Source: Juglans regia
Lineage: Eukaryota; Streptophyta; Magnoliopsida; Fagales; Juglandaceae
Length of the DNA: 64,000 nucleotides
Reading direction: 5' to 3'
Assembly (NCBI RefSeq): GCF_001411555.2
Contig: NC_049912.1
Location: forward strand, 26,173,722-26,237,721
Below, in pieces: positions 25,761 through 36,869 of the stretch. The translations under genes and the position numbers were made by a program. Below the pieces are notes generated by a model, which was given only the letters and a program-made list of their open reading frames with translations, made no database searches and had not been told where the DNA came from. Each line of letters opens with the position of its first letter. Position 1 is the stretch's first letter.

Positions 25761-26342
25761 TTAGAGGTGAAATATAAGTGAACGGCGTACCAACGGCGAG
25801 AAGAAATCTCAGGAGCACGGAAAAATTTTTTCTTCGAGTTGAGTTTGGGAATTGTTCTGTAAATGTGAATTGTGTATAGATTAGATGAGATATTTCATCT
25901 CTTATATGTGAATATTAGATATTTTACTTAGATATTTTTAGTCTGTAAACGGTGCTAACCGAACGAAGAGGAAGAGGAAGGGAAACACTGAAATTCGAAC
26001 TGAATTTCAAAACGGAACGAGAAAAGCGAACTGGAAAAAAAAAACGGTGCCACTGTTCACTACTGTTCATCTTTATACGTGCTTTTAAGATAAGGAAGAT
26101 ATATATAGAGAGAGAGAGAGAGAGCAAGCTAGGGGTAGAGGGTTGTCGATGATGTTGTCTGTGCAGTTGACGACATCGTTTGTGCTATCGGCGATTAGTG
26201 AACCACAATTTGTTTGGAGGGGCTCCGAGAAAGAAAATGGTGAGGGGGACTGGACGTGGGAAAGTGAAAGAATAAATTAATTTAAAAAAAAAAAACATAG
26301 GCACGTCAATTTGTGTGATGCTTTTGTGTCTCTAGTGCTTTT

Positions 26343-28320
26343 CAAAATTTATTATAATCGACTATAAATTAGAAAGTGAAAAATTATGGATATTTTCTTT
26401 GATTAAATAAGGGTTGAGATTAGAACTCAGATGAGTAAATATCATATAATTAATCCTTTCTGAGTTTTCATAAATTTCTTTTAATATTTATCGTCTAATT
26501 TAATTCACATTTCACATTATGAAAACGAAAAATCATAATAGGACATGCTGATCAGTTGTTTGCCATAGCCTAATCTCTTGGATCTTGGACTACAGCAATA
26601 ACCTCGTAATTAGCTTTCATAGTGAAGGTTCCTTAACATCGAATATATAAAATATTACTATAATTTGGAATCTGTTTTGATAATTGTTTAAAGAGAAATG
26701 ATACTTGCAGTCGTGAGTGTATAAGGGCCGTGCAGTCACTTTAAAAAATATGAATAAATATAGAATCCACATAAAAATAAATTAATTTTTTAATAGTAGA
26801 CACCACTCTTTTTCAAAATAACTGTATAATATTTATGTATTTTACGACTATATATAACATTATTCTTATTTAATTATCTTCTTATACTAAAGTAATGCAA
26901 CTTGAGGCAGTGCTGCAGCCTGCACGTACAGAAATTTTTGCCTACTGCCCCTTTCTCTCTTTGAAGTGGAATGCATTGGGAAGAGGTTGTGCAAGATTAA
27001 TAATCCCTTTTGACTTATTCCAATTTAAATAATGTTTTACGACTGATGAATATCTTTGTAGTGGCTATTGTAATGTTGTCTGACAAAGATAAGACTATGT
27101 TGTCATTTATTTAATTTAATGGCAATATTGTGTGTTAATGACGTATTTTGTATACTTGGGCTAAATTTCAATGACTCGGATTAAAATTTTTCTACCTACA
27201 ATTAAAGAGACGAAAGTGGGCTCAATGGTAGTCTGAGGAGTCTTGGATGCTAAAATCAATACTTCTTCTAGTTAGGAGAATTAGAGAGTTTAGAGAGGAT
27301 TATTTGTACATGGAGTTGGCTTTTATATGAGGTATTAGGGGAACATCATATACTCTGTGTTAGGGGTTAACGTCATGCCCACAGTTGCCATAGTCATGGC
27401 CTTTAATACGGCGTGGCTCTCTGGGTGGTGTTGTGACGGTAGGTAATCAGTCCGGTCTCCCCATCGTCAGAGAATGGAGGATTGTTTGTGTTTTCTGTTT
27501 CCTTGTCGATGTAAATATTTTAATGTTAGGTGTCATAGGAGAGTGTCAGGGTCGACGCATCAAATCTGTCCCCCCGACTTGTTTCCCGTGCCGTGTAACC
27601 CCTTTCTTCTAATACAACTTACGGGTTGGGTTCCATTGATGATTCGTGGGCTATAAGAGAGGAGCAATTTGGGCCAAGATGGGCTTCAATATCTTGCCCA
27701 GGCCCAACCTAATGGGTCGGTATCCCCTCCATAGTGAACAAATAATTCTTCCTAATTTGAAGACAAATTCATGTATCGAATTAACAGTGTGAATAACAAG
27801 GCTCAGCTCTTTCAATTGGACAGACATATCAATATGAAAAATTATCCTTTTAATCTAAGGGTACATATCGAGCCCTGGTCTCTGAAATTAATGCGAAAAT
27901 TAAAGGGGCTGTTGAAGATATTTAAGAACACTACATACAAAAGAGAAAACAAGGGCTAACTCCAATCTTCAATGTTTTACATTTTCCATCACAATTGATC
28001 CAAACGGGTATATTTTGACCTTTCTAGCTATTATTAAGATTCTGTGATTCCAATTGTGTCAAGTTGTCTGATTTTTTTACTATTTTAATTATTGGAATTG
28101 GATGGAAATTGTTAATTATGGGCTCTTAACCATTTAAATGTAAATTATGTAATGTGTATTTTTATGTGCAAATACAGATGATATACGTTTAACCAAATAA
28201 AAACAAAGAAGAGTGGTTTAAACTTTAAAGTCAAATATAATTAAAAAGCAATGGAAAAAGTTTGATTAGATTTAGAATTAAATATGAATGAGACGTAGAA
28301 GAGAAATTTTAAGTGGGAAG
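26343..28320. other. Intergenic; one MITE and a possible degenerate LTR-like stretch
   Basis: Non-coding. A MITE lies at about 26692-26866. From about 27180 to 27740 the composition changes (more GC, short polypurine and 'gggcccaagatgggctt'-like text); this could be an old LTR, but I see no matching partner, PBS or coding sequence. Nothing else recognisable. Confidence 0.4.
26692..26866. mobile_element. MITE (agagaaatgatayttgca family), copy 1
   Basis: A 175-bp element similar along its length to the one at 57798-57972: agagaaatgat start, cgtgagtg, agggccgtg, gaataaatat, aatttttta, then cgactat...taacattattct. Ends are imperfect inverted repeats. No coding capacity. Confidence 0.6.
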
Positions 28321-28442
28321 GTGGTGGTGGTGGTGGTGAGATTTTTTTGAGCGAGTGAATGCTAGAGTCCGTCGTTTTAGTGGAGATTTAGCCATGGATT
28401 TGGTTCCGAAGCCAACTTCCTAAGCCAAAACCCGAGAGGACG
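28320..28442 (+). other. Probable 5' UTR exon of NF-YA, with a short upstream ORF
   Basis: Sequence before a good donor (gacg^gtatgt at 28442/28443), with a fitting acceptor (gagcag^tagttc) at 29891, 12 nt before the main ATG. It contains an upstream ORF of nine codons plus stop at 28394-28423 (MDLVPKPTS). Long 5' UTR introns and upstream ORFs are common in plant NF-YA genes. A CT microsatellite follows at 28533-28558. The 5' limit and splicing are inferred without transcript data. Confidence 0.5.
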
Positions 28443-29903
28443 GTATGTATGTGTGTTTTGTGGGGTTTGAAGGATCGAGAAAGACGTACCCAATTCCAAG
28501 CTTACCTTTTTTCTGCACTTCGCAAATACCCAAGGTCTCTCTCTCTCTCTCTCTCTCTGTGCTATGGTCTTGGCTTTTCTTTTTTTTTCTTTCTATTGGT
28601 TAGTTTATTTTATCTTATATCAATTTTATTTTCAGTTTATCTGGCACACAGTGGTAGTGAATCTTTGATATGCTTGCATGTGGACTCTGGAGGTTCGGAG
28701 TGGATTTTAGTTTTCCTGTTTGGGTTGAAATGATGGATTTCTTCTTTTGGGTAAAAGTTACACGTGATGTTAGTCTATGGGTTAGCGTTGTTTTGGGGTG
28801 TGAAATTTCGTTGTCTCGCTTTTTGTTCTGAAGTTTTCAAATGTACTCTTGAGTGTTGAATACATCCCACAGTTTCCAATATGAGGTGGAGGTTTTCTGG
28901 TTATAAATGTGGACTGCTAATTTAAAGGAAGTTATTCAGATTTTATACGAATTGGCTGTTTTTCTTTGCTTTCAGTTTCCTATCTAGATATTTTTATACG
29001 CATGTCTTTGCACTCCAATAAAGTTGATTCAAGGTTTTTATGTTCCGTAAGCAAGATCTGCTTGGTCAATTGGCACTACGCTTTGATATCTCTAATTCTG
29101 AATTTTACTTCTATCTAAGTCTAGTTTTTGTTTTCTTCAGTTGGCATGCTTAAATTTGTGCATTGACTAATCGTTATCATTAAATAGATTCTCCATCTCT
29201 ATGTTCACTTGTCAGTCATGCAGAATCTGTGTCCATACGATATTAGTTCGTGCAATAGATCATGTGGACTTATTTGGTTTTTTTTATTGATTTCAATGTA
29301 AATGTTTTTTTTTTTTAAGATTTCAATGTGAATGTTTAAAAAATGTTGTAAGAGTGACGGAAAGCAGGGCAGCTTGGAAGTGATATATATGTTGCGTCTG
29401 AATGTTTTATGAACGTGCGAATTGGTACTATAGTTTAGAAGTTCATGGCACATTTTTTAGGTATTTGAGTTGGGTTCTTCTAGTTAGTTTAATTGCCAAA
29501 ATGTTACGATGAGAGCAAGTTGATCTAAGAAATTATGTTTACTTCTTTAACGAAGTCAAGTCTCTTTCTCTAGTTTTTATAGTCTATTTGAATTTCAATT
29601 CCTTAGTTTGAATGTCCCAATTTTCAGTATATCCATAGGAAAATCTAATTTGTATATGTGTGTACTAAAACACTTACATAGACAGACACATGCACACATC
29701 CACACACAAAGGGTAGCAACTTTTGGGTGCTATTGTCTACAACTCAAATAATAGTAACCTCGTTGCAGCTTGTATTTAAACATGTGGTTTTCGATGAGTA
29801 GAGAAGCTAAAAACAAGTTCATGTTTTCCTCTTTTACAGTTTAAAAAAATCTAGTAAATTTCTCATCATAGTTCTTAAATGCTCTGAGCAGTAGTTCGAG
29901 CCA

Positions 29904-32735
29904 ATGCAGAACTTGTGTAAGAAAGAATCTAGTATAAGTGTTTCACATTCAGCATCCCTGTACTTTGTTGGTTGTCCATCATGGGGGAATTCTGCTGAAT
30001 CATATGTCGAGCAATCATCTAGACCCAGAAGTTTAAGCTTGAAGATGGGAGTTCCACCACAACACTGCCATAACACCAAGCAATTGAATTTTCAATTCCA
30101 AGACCAGGATTCGTCCTCAACTCAATCAACTGGTGAATCTTATCCTGCAGTGGTTAGTATGCAGGAAAGCTATGCTTGTGGACAAGGAATAGTTTCACCA
30201 CAATCAGGTAAAATATTGATTCCTTTTGTTTCTGTTTTTATTTTATTTTAAGATATACATCTTTGTTCTATGTAAGTACCCAATCTTCCTGGGAATGCTT
30301 TAATCCTTCAATGTGTATCTTCTGTCTTCATGTGAGTTACCTTACCATTTTGACATTCTGAAACAAACAGGAAAGGGATGTAGTTGAACTGGATATATAA
30401 AAGAGACTTGCAGATCATGCAGTGTATTGCCAATTGTCATTAGATATAAAACATTCATACCACCACACTATTATTCTATCATTTCTTCCACTCAATCTGT
30501 CAAATGTTATAAAGGTGGTCTAAGTTGACTTACCACCCTATATATTACAAAGACCTCCCTTGACAACATTTATGGGTTCACCCTCAACAATAATGGGTTT
30601 ACTGCACCTGTCTTACTAGGTGATGGTTGAATCTCATTTAGTGGTTCTCATGCTTCCGCAGGATGTATTGAAACTAAGGGGAAGCTTGTTGGAGGTATCA
30701 TCAAATCTGCCTCACCAATTGGTGCTCAGGATTTTTTCTTCTTGCCTTCACAGAATGATTACAACCAATCAGTTGTAAGTTGATGCCTCTGTTTAGATAG
30801 TTGTGAGGGGAGATGTGGATCTCTACATGTTCTATGTTTCCTGTTTCAGGCTCACATTCCATTCCCCCATGCTGATCCATATTTTGGTGGTTTATTGTCT
30901 GCTGCTTATGGTTCACAATCTATCGTAAGTACCTCAGTAAGTGTAACTCCCCCCCTCTCCCCCCCTTTCTCCATCTTTCAAGAGCTCGTTTCCACTTTAT
31001 TTGCATTGGTCATGGAGATAGAACCTGCCAAATAGCCAGCAGCAGGGGCATGTTGCTCCTTGAATAATTAGTTTAAACTAATTGTCAAAAAAATAGTTAG
31101 TTTAAACTAAAATGATTATTGGCCCTCAATTTCCCAAACATTTTGAATCAGTTTTTTTGGTTTTAGTATTTCCGGTATTTATACATATATATTGGCTGTA
31201 AACACTACTTTGTGGTTAGCATGTGACATTAAAATCATTAGGTTATGCTATATAAATCAATCCCAAGGGCCAACCTATTTACTTAAAAGCATAACAAATA
31301 TGTAAGTAGTTGATGCTAATTTGCTTCACCTCTGAGAATCCCAGAACACAAGACATCCTGGGGGAATTTGCAGATGTTGTGTCGTGCTAAAAAAATCCTG
31401 AATCATATACAGAAATTTACTTTTATTGCACACATTAAAATATTCATGTTTTTTAAACTATATGATTTTGTCCTTTCCCATTCCTTTATTTTTTATTATT
31501 ATTATTATTTTTTTCTGCCGGGGTTGTCCTTATTATCTCTGCTGAAATTCTTGAAGTGCAACAAACATATTGCTGGCCTTCTGCAGTCTTCCACATGATT
31601 GAATGTTTGTAAAGTGGGTCTATGAAGGACTTTTCCATTTTATATGCTTTCTTACCCTTTTTATTTTTATTTTCATATCGCCTTTGCTTTTATTATTTTC
31701 TACTTTCCTCGTCTTAATGATTACTTTTTAGTAGGAAAGTTTCTCCTCTCCTGTCTATCAAATGCTAATTTTTAATGATGTCTGTACTTTGAAAGTTTGA
31801 AGGCATGGATGACACCTAACGAAGCAAGGATATTTCAACGTCATTCATTTTTCCAACGAGATGGGAAGAAATTGTGACATTTGCTGGATATTATATTATT
31901 TTTTTTATAAGTAAAAAAGAATTGCTGGATGTTATATTATATATCTTCTGCGGTTTCAAACCTACTGTTCCTGATATGCGGTTGATGTCATGAGCTGTTT
32001 CAAGTTGTGGATTATACCACGCGGTATGATTGATTACAGACTGATTGCTGATTCATCGATGACCTGTAAAATTGCATCATTTCTGGTTTGTCACTGCATG
32101 AAGATGTGTTTTCTTTGCGACTCCATGAGATATTTTTTGCTAAAATGCCCGCAGATTCATCATCCCCAAATCATAGGGATGACCCCAACTCGAGTGCCCC
32201 TACCTCTCGATCTTACAGAGGATGAACCCATTTATGTCAATTCAAAACAGTACCATGCAATTCTCAGACGGAGACAGTATCGAGCTAAGCTTGAAGCTCA
32301 GAACAAACTCATCAAAGATCGGAAGGTATGCGTGTTTTTTGTTTTCCCACTCCTTTAAATATTATTTGCAGTGCATAAAACTTCGTATGGACATCTATCT
32401 AAAACTGACAAACAATTGTTCTCTATGTAATGCCATCATGAAAACATGCACAGCCGTATCTTCATGAATCTCGGCATCTTCATGCATTAAAGAGGGCTAG
32501 AGGATCTGGTGGACGTTTTCTCAACACAAAGAAGCTCCAAGAAGATGCATCCATTGCCTCTTGCTCTGATGTGATAAGTGCCTCCAACAGTGACAACATC
32601 TTGCAGCCACCAGAATTTAGGTTCAATTGTTATCCTTCTCCTGTTGGTGGGACCATGCGAGGTCATTCAGTTGATATGCATGGTGGTGGTGGTGGTGGTA
32701 AGCAGCACCTACACCTTCCTTCCACCCTCCAATGA
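29904..32735 (+). CDS. Nuclear transcription factor Y subunit A (NF-YA, CBF-B/HAP2 type)
   Basis: DNA-binding subunit of the trimeric CCAAT-box factor; it acts in the nucleus with NF-YB/NF-YC. Five coding exons join in frame: 29904-30207, 30662-30774, 30850-30924, 32155-32325 and 32454-32735 (314 aa). The NF-YA domain starts near residue 188: the NF-YB/C interaction helix ([21 protein letters not shown], residues about 191-211), the linker, then the DNA-binding helix [16 protein letters not shown] (about 228-243) and NTKK. The N-terminal part is Ser/Gln-rich, as expected for the activation region. The ATG at 29904 follows the inferred UTR acceptor. The 3' UTR carries a miR169-like site, the known regulator of this family. 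Closest in style to NFYA1/NFYA9; the subtype is not certain. Confidence 0.92.
31899..31921 (-). mobile_element. Micro-insertion of a LINE 3' tail (about 23 bp)
   Basis: Reversed, the insert reads cttttttacttataaaaaaaa, the exact type of 3' end seen in the half-LINE at 7420-7440. It is flanked by an 18-bp duplication, ttgctggatattatatta (31881-31898) and ttgctggatgttatatta (31922-31939), 17/18 identical. It is an extremely 5'-truncated LINE insertion within an NF-YA intron. Confidence 0.75.
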
Positions 32736-32796
32736 GAGATGTGGCAAACCACGCACATCCAGCAGTCTCTGTTCCATTTTTGGAGGTGGCTGCTGG

Positions 32797-32817
32797 AAGG
32801 GAAGTCATCCTTGGCTA
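32797..32817 (+). promoter_or_regulatory. Candidate miR169 target site in the NF-YA 3' UTR
   Basis: The core gggaagtcatccttggcta (32799-32817) is complementary to the miR169 family. Against the miR169h-type sequence as I recall it, 19 of 21 positions would pair, with mismatches at site positions 1 and 5. It sits 62 bp after the stop codon; miR169 regulation of NF-YA through 3' UTR sites is well established. Confidence 0.85.
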
Positions 32818-32949
32818 TTTTACTTTTTTCTGTTTTACTGCTTGTCACCTAAGCTTGTCAAAAAACAAAACATAAACCGTTATTGGCTATGTACCATTTT
32901 CGCATCGGGGCGTACAAGCACCTTAAGACTAATGTTATCATGTTAAGTA

Positions 32950-34195
32950 GGTGATTGTTGATACTTGATAGTAACATATTTGCTCCTTTGAGCATGACAT
33001 AATGGGAGAAAAAATGAACTGACTATGGAAGCCTACTTTTTCATTATAGTTGGGAATGCTAGTTGTTCAGATTCACATCATTCCCTCACTAACAAGCTAC
33101 TTGGAAATTCTAAATTGTTGTAACTCTTCCTGAACCTTCTTGCCGACCAGACCTGATCTGGTGCAACTGTGCTGCCTGTTTCTAAGACCAAAAGATATAA
33201 ATCAACTTGTGTGGAGTTTTAAGGTGGAGATACCACGGTTGGTTGTTTTAATACGTGTTAGTTGTATTGATCAACCTTGGTTTGCTATTGGTATTTACTA
33301 GATTAGTAATATATTAACGAGTGGTGTGTCACTGTTAACATATGACTCGTTTTCCACCCACCACTTGTTTGAGACAAGACTATAATTATAAATAAAAATA
33401 AAATAAAAAAGGTTAAAACATCGATACAATACCAAAATATATATATATATATATATGTATATATTTATTATTTTTAGATTCATTTCAATAGTGTGATCGG
33501 TGTATTAAAAAAGAAATAATGTTAGATAGAATTTTAAAATAGTAAGGTATGCATATATTTTTTGAAAAAGAATAGAGTACATTATTAATTTTTTTTTTTT
33601 TATGTGAATCTCATATTTATCTATTTTTTTCAAAAAGAGTATGCAAGACTTACATACTATAAGATTGTATTTAACATTACTTACAGATAAAAAAAAAAAT
33701 ATGTAATATGGAGTAATGCCGGATATCATACTCCAAAATCACTATATAAAATGTAGCAGTTTTTATTTTTTCTTTAACCAAAAATTCACTCCCTAACAAG
33801 TTTGACGTGTTGGTCCCATGGCCTTCCACGTCACCAACGCAACATTGTACTCATTATGGGCCTTGTTGTTCGTTCGGGTCAAATCGGCCAATTTCAAATG
33901 CAAGTCAACCAGTGGGCCAGATTATCCAAACCCGACAAATTTCGTGAAATGACAGAAGAATAGCCCTATAAATAAATAAATAAATAAAAGAAATTTAAAA
34001 TCCCCCAATATACTATCCTCTCCCTGAAAAAAAGGCAACTAAATCGTCCTAAAAATACCGGTCATGTCCTACCTCCGCACGACACGCACTGTACTAATCA
34101 TCATTCATTCATTTTGAGGTTCAATTAAAAAAGGTTGACTTCGTTGGATTTTTGTATTTTTGGGTTCACGTGAGAGTGAGAGAGAGAGAGAGAGA
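32950..34195. other. Intergenic NF-YA/Alfin-like spacer: microsatellites and MITE-like remnant
   Basis: Contains an (AT)n run at about 33438-33458, an AT-rich MITE-like stretch at about 33511-33683 (aagaaataatgttaga ... tttaacattactta, resembling the family at 26692), a G-box core CACGTG at 34167-34172 and a (GA)n run at 34172-34194 directly before the Alfin-like ATG. The last two lie in the likely 5' leader or promoter of that gene. Confidence 0.5.
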
Positions 34196-36869
34196 ATGGA
34201 AGGAGGAGGAGGAGTTCTGAACTACCCGGGAACAGTGGAGAAGGTCTTTTGGGATTTCAGGGGCCGCCGAACTGGCATACTCAAAGCCCTCACTACTGGT
34301 TCTCTCTCTCTCTCTCGGGTTTGCTTACCGAACATAATTTAGAAAAAGGAAAAATCAAACCTTTTGGACTTTTATAGTTTTATGTCATTTCGGGCGTTTC
34401 TGATTCTTGTTTCGTTTTCTAAGAACAAGGTTTTTGTTTGTTTTTGCAAGACACGTTGAGTTCCTTTCATTATCCTCCATTTTCAGGCAACCATACGTGC
34501 AGTTCGTGTATATAGAACTTAGAAGGTTATTTATGTATGTATCTCTTTCCACAATCAATTAGCCTGTATTATGCAAGTGGCCTTCGGCTGATCAATGGCA
34601 CTGGCCCCCCATATAACGGGGGTGAGATCCGGAGGTCAAAGACTCAAATATAACCTCCCCGTTGCCTAGAGAAAAACAGCCTATATCTAAGAATTTCGTG
34701 GAGAATTTAATTAAATTATGAATGCGAAAGCTTTAGAAAAGCAAGCAATTCCCTAATGATTCTTCTAGTCTAAGCTTTTAAGGTTTTGTCTCCTTTTCTT
34801 CACTCGCATTTTCTGCAAACAAGTGAGGGAGTTGTCATTTATACTCGTTGTTCTGTTTCGAAAATCAATAGAATAATTTATTCTTTGAGATAAGAATATT
34901 GGATTCCTTCTTTTTTTTTTCTCAATATTTTTGTGTTTTCATTTTGTTGTTGCAGATGCTGAAGAATTCTATCGGCAGTGTGATCCAGGTTAGGGTTACT
35001 TCATTCTTCATTTAGTTGGCACATATATGCCTGGTCCTTTTTTAATGGTTAAGTGAACTTGATATTGCTTTTGTGAAAATGGTATGTGGCCTAAGAGTAT
35101 ATGGTGGCCTGTGATTGGGGCTTAGGAAATTCAAATGGTTATTGGATTGGGAGGTGTTTGTATGACTATGTCTAATAAGTAATAAGTACCATTTGCTTCC
35201 GGTATGCTTGTTATTTCCTATTAGCATCTATTCAATCTATTGAGTTCTGTTTCAACTAGTCTATACGTATTATTTTGTGCGTGCAGAGAAGGAGAATCTA
35301 TGCTTGTATGGCTTTCCTGGTGAGCAATGGGAAGTCAATTTACCTGCTGAGGAAGTGCCTCCTGAGCTCCCAGAGCCTGCACTGGGAATAAACTTTGCGA
35401 GAAATGGCATGCAAGAAAAGGACTGGTTATCTTTAGTTGCTGTCCATAGCGATGCATGGCTGCTTGGTGTTGCCTTCTATTTTGGTGCTAGATTTGGATT
35501 TGATAAGGCTGACAGGTAACTTATACATGCTTGTCTAAGTTTCCTCTTCAGCTTGTTAACCCAGTGATGTCGTGAGTATTAAAACTGAATAGACCTAGCT
35601 GTATCCTCATCGTGGTGAAAGCATGGAATGAATCATTAGATGTCTACCCTACATATGCAATTGGTGCTTTCTCAGCATCTCGTAATTAATTTTTAATTTA
35701 TTACTTGTGGTGCAGGAAGCGGCTCTTTGACATGATAAATGAACTTCCAACAGTCTTTGAAGTGGTGACCGATACTGCACAAAAACAAGTAAAGGAAGAG
35801 CCGTCTGTCTCAAATCGTGGTAGCGACAAATCCAAGTCGAACTCCAAACTAGTAAAAAGATTTCCTTAATACAATCCTTCTTTTACTTAGTTGAGGAATT
35901 ACTACCAGATATGTGGCTTTGGTAGCTGTATTCTTCATTGGCAGGCCTTATATGTGATGATGTTTCTGTTTTTTGTCCAACAGTTATAATCATTGGTAAA
36001 ACATAATATTGAGGGGAATGTTTGGTCTAATGATTCATTAGTGAAATACTGAGTTGTAGACTTGTAGTGTTGTCTGTTTAAAGTTGAAATTTCGGTCTAA
36101 ATGAAATTGCAATTCGTTGTATTTGACTATAGAAAAATTCTATGTACACCTCCTACGTACTGAGGGACTCCCTGTTTTCTTTTTGTGATTATTCATTACA
36201 ATAAAACATGAGTTGGGCTTGTTACCAACACAAGATCACATCAAGGGGGATGTTTGCCCAAATGATTCAGTAGTGAAATACTGTGTTGTAGTCTACAGGA
36301 ACTCCCTGTTGTTAGTGTTGTATTGAACGAGAATACGCGGGCCGTTATGCATGTCTCGTGTTCTGAATTTCACCCTTGGGGAGCTATTTCTAACCTTCCT
36401 GCATTTCTGGATTGTTCTTTTACATTTGCCTTATACTCGTGCTCGAGCATTGTTTTTAGTTTCATTCACTGATATTTTTGTGCACCTAGTTTAACTTCAT
36501 ACTTCGGCTTGGAAGAATATGTTTATCTGTTGGCTACGATGAAACTAGCATCCTTATTTCTCAATTAGATCATTTGTGTTTGTTCTTAAATTTGTTTGGC
36601 TGGCAAAGCGGCGGACATCAGAATCTCAGGAAAAATATCTGAAGGGCACGCAGGCAAAGGACGAACATCAAGTCATTGATGAGGATGAAGAGCATGGATT
36701 GACCTTGTGTGGATCATGTGCGGAGAGTTATGCATCAGATGAATTTTGGATTTGTTGTGACATCTGCGAGAAGTGGTTCCATGGCAAGTGTGTAAAGGTT
36801 ACCCCAGCGAGGGCTGAGCATATTAAGCGGTACAAGTGTCCATCATGCAGCAACAAGAACGCTGCATGA
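34196..36869 (+). CDS. Alfin-like PHD finger protein
   Basis: Plant chromatin reader; the C-terminal PHD finger of this family binds H3K4me3/me2, and the N-terminal Alfin domain mediates contacts such as with PRC1 components. Five exons join in frame: 34196-34298, 34956-34988, 35287-35515, 35716-35851 and 36609-36869, giving 253 aa, the usual length. Residues 1-130 are the Alfin domain ([51 protein letters not shown]). A variable acidic/basic linker follows (about 131-197). PHD residues begin CGSC at 201-204 and continue [16 protein letters not shown] and YKCPSC, a full C4-H-C3 set. The last acceptor is aaag^CGG, weaker than the others. Which AL paralogue it is cannot be decided. Confidence 0.93.

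Larger units (their letters stand above)
14063..26099 (-). mobile_element. Complete Helitron (12.0 kb) with Rep-helicase and RPA genes
   Basis: Read on the minus strand, the element begins with TC (26099-26098) preceded by A and ends with CTAG (14066-14063) followed by T, the Helitron A^T insertion rule. A perfect 6-bp-stem hairpin lies 10 nt before CTAG. Both flanks are TA repeats, consistent with insertion in one (TA)n run. Order from the 5' end: GC-rich leader, AT-rich tandem repeats, RepHel gene, RPA1-like gene, 3' hairpin. Both genes give uninterrupted spliced frames, so the copy may be autonomous or very recently active. Family assignment is certain; activity is inference. Confidence 0.93.
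13729..26342. mobile_element. Terminal-inverted-repeat element split by the Helitron
   Basis: Sequences at 13729-13769 (agtgctactagagagacaaa ... gacgtg) and, reversed, 26302-26340 (agcactagagacacaaaag ... gacgtg) form imperfect inverted ends of about 40 bp. Similarity seems to extend inward (a CT-rich stretch, then tgtcgt). Flanking 9-mers ttaaaatct and tcaaaattt match at 7/9, suggesting a Mutator-type duplication, but this is weak. Without the Helitron the element would be about 0.6 kb, probably a non-autonomous MULE or other long-TIR MITE. Confidence 0.5.

Noticed and set aside
25174..25781. Long overlapping frames on both strands (about 190 aa) as a gene
   Set aside because: All arise from GC-rich tandem repeats; they have no domain and are open in several frames at once.
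28449..28733. 94-aa frame after the NF-YA leader exon
   Set aside because: Runs through a CT microsatellite and the inferred UTR intron; low complexity, no homology recognised.
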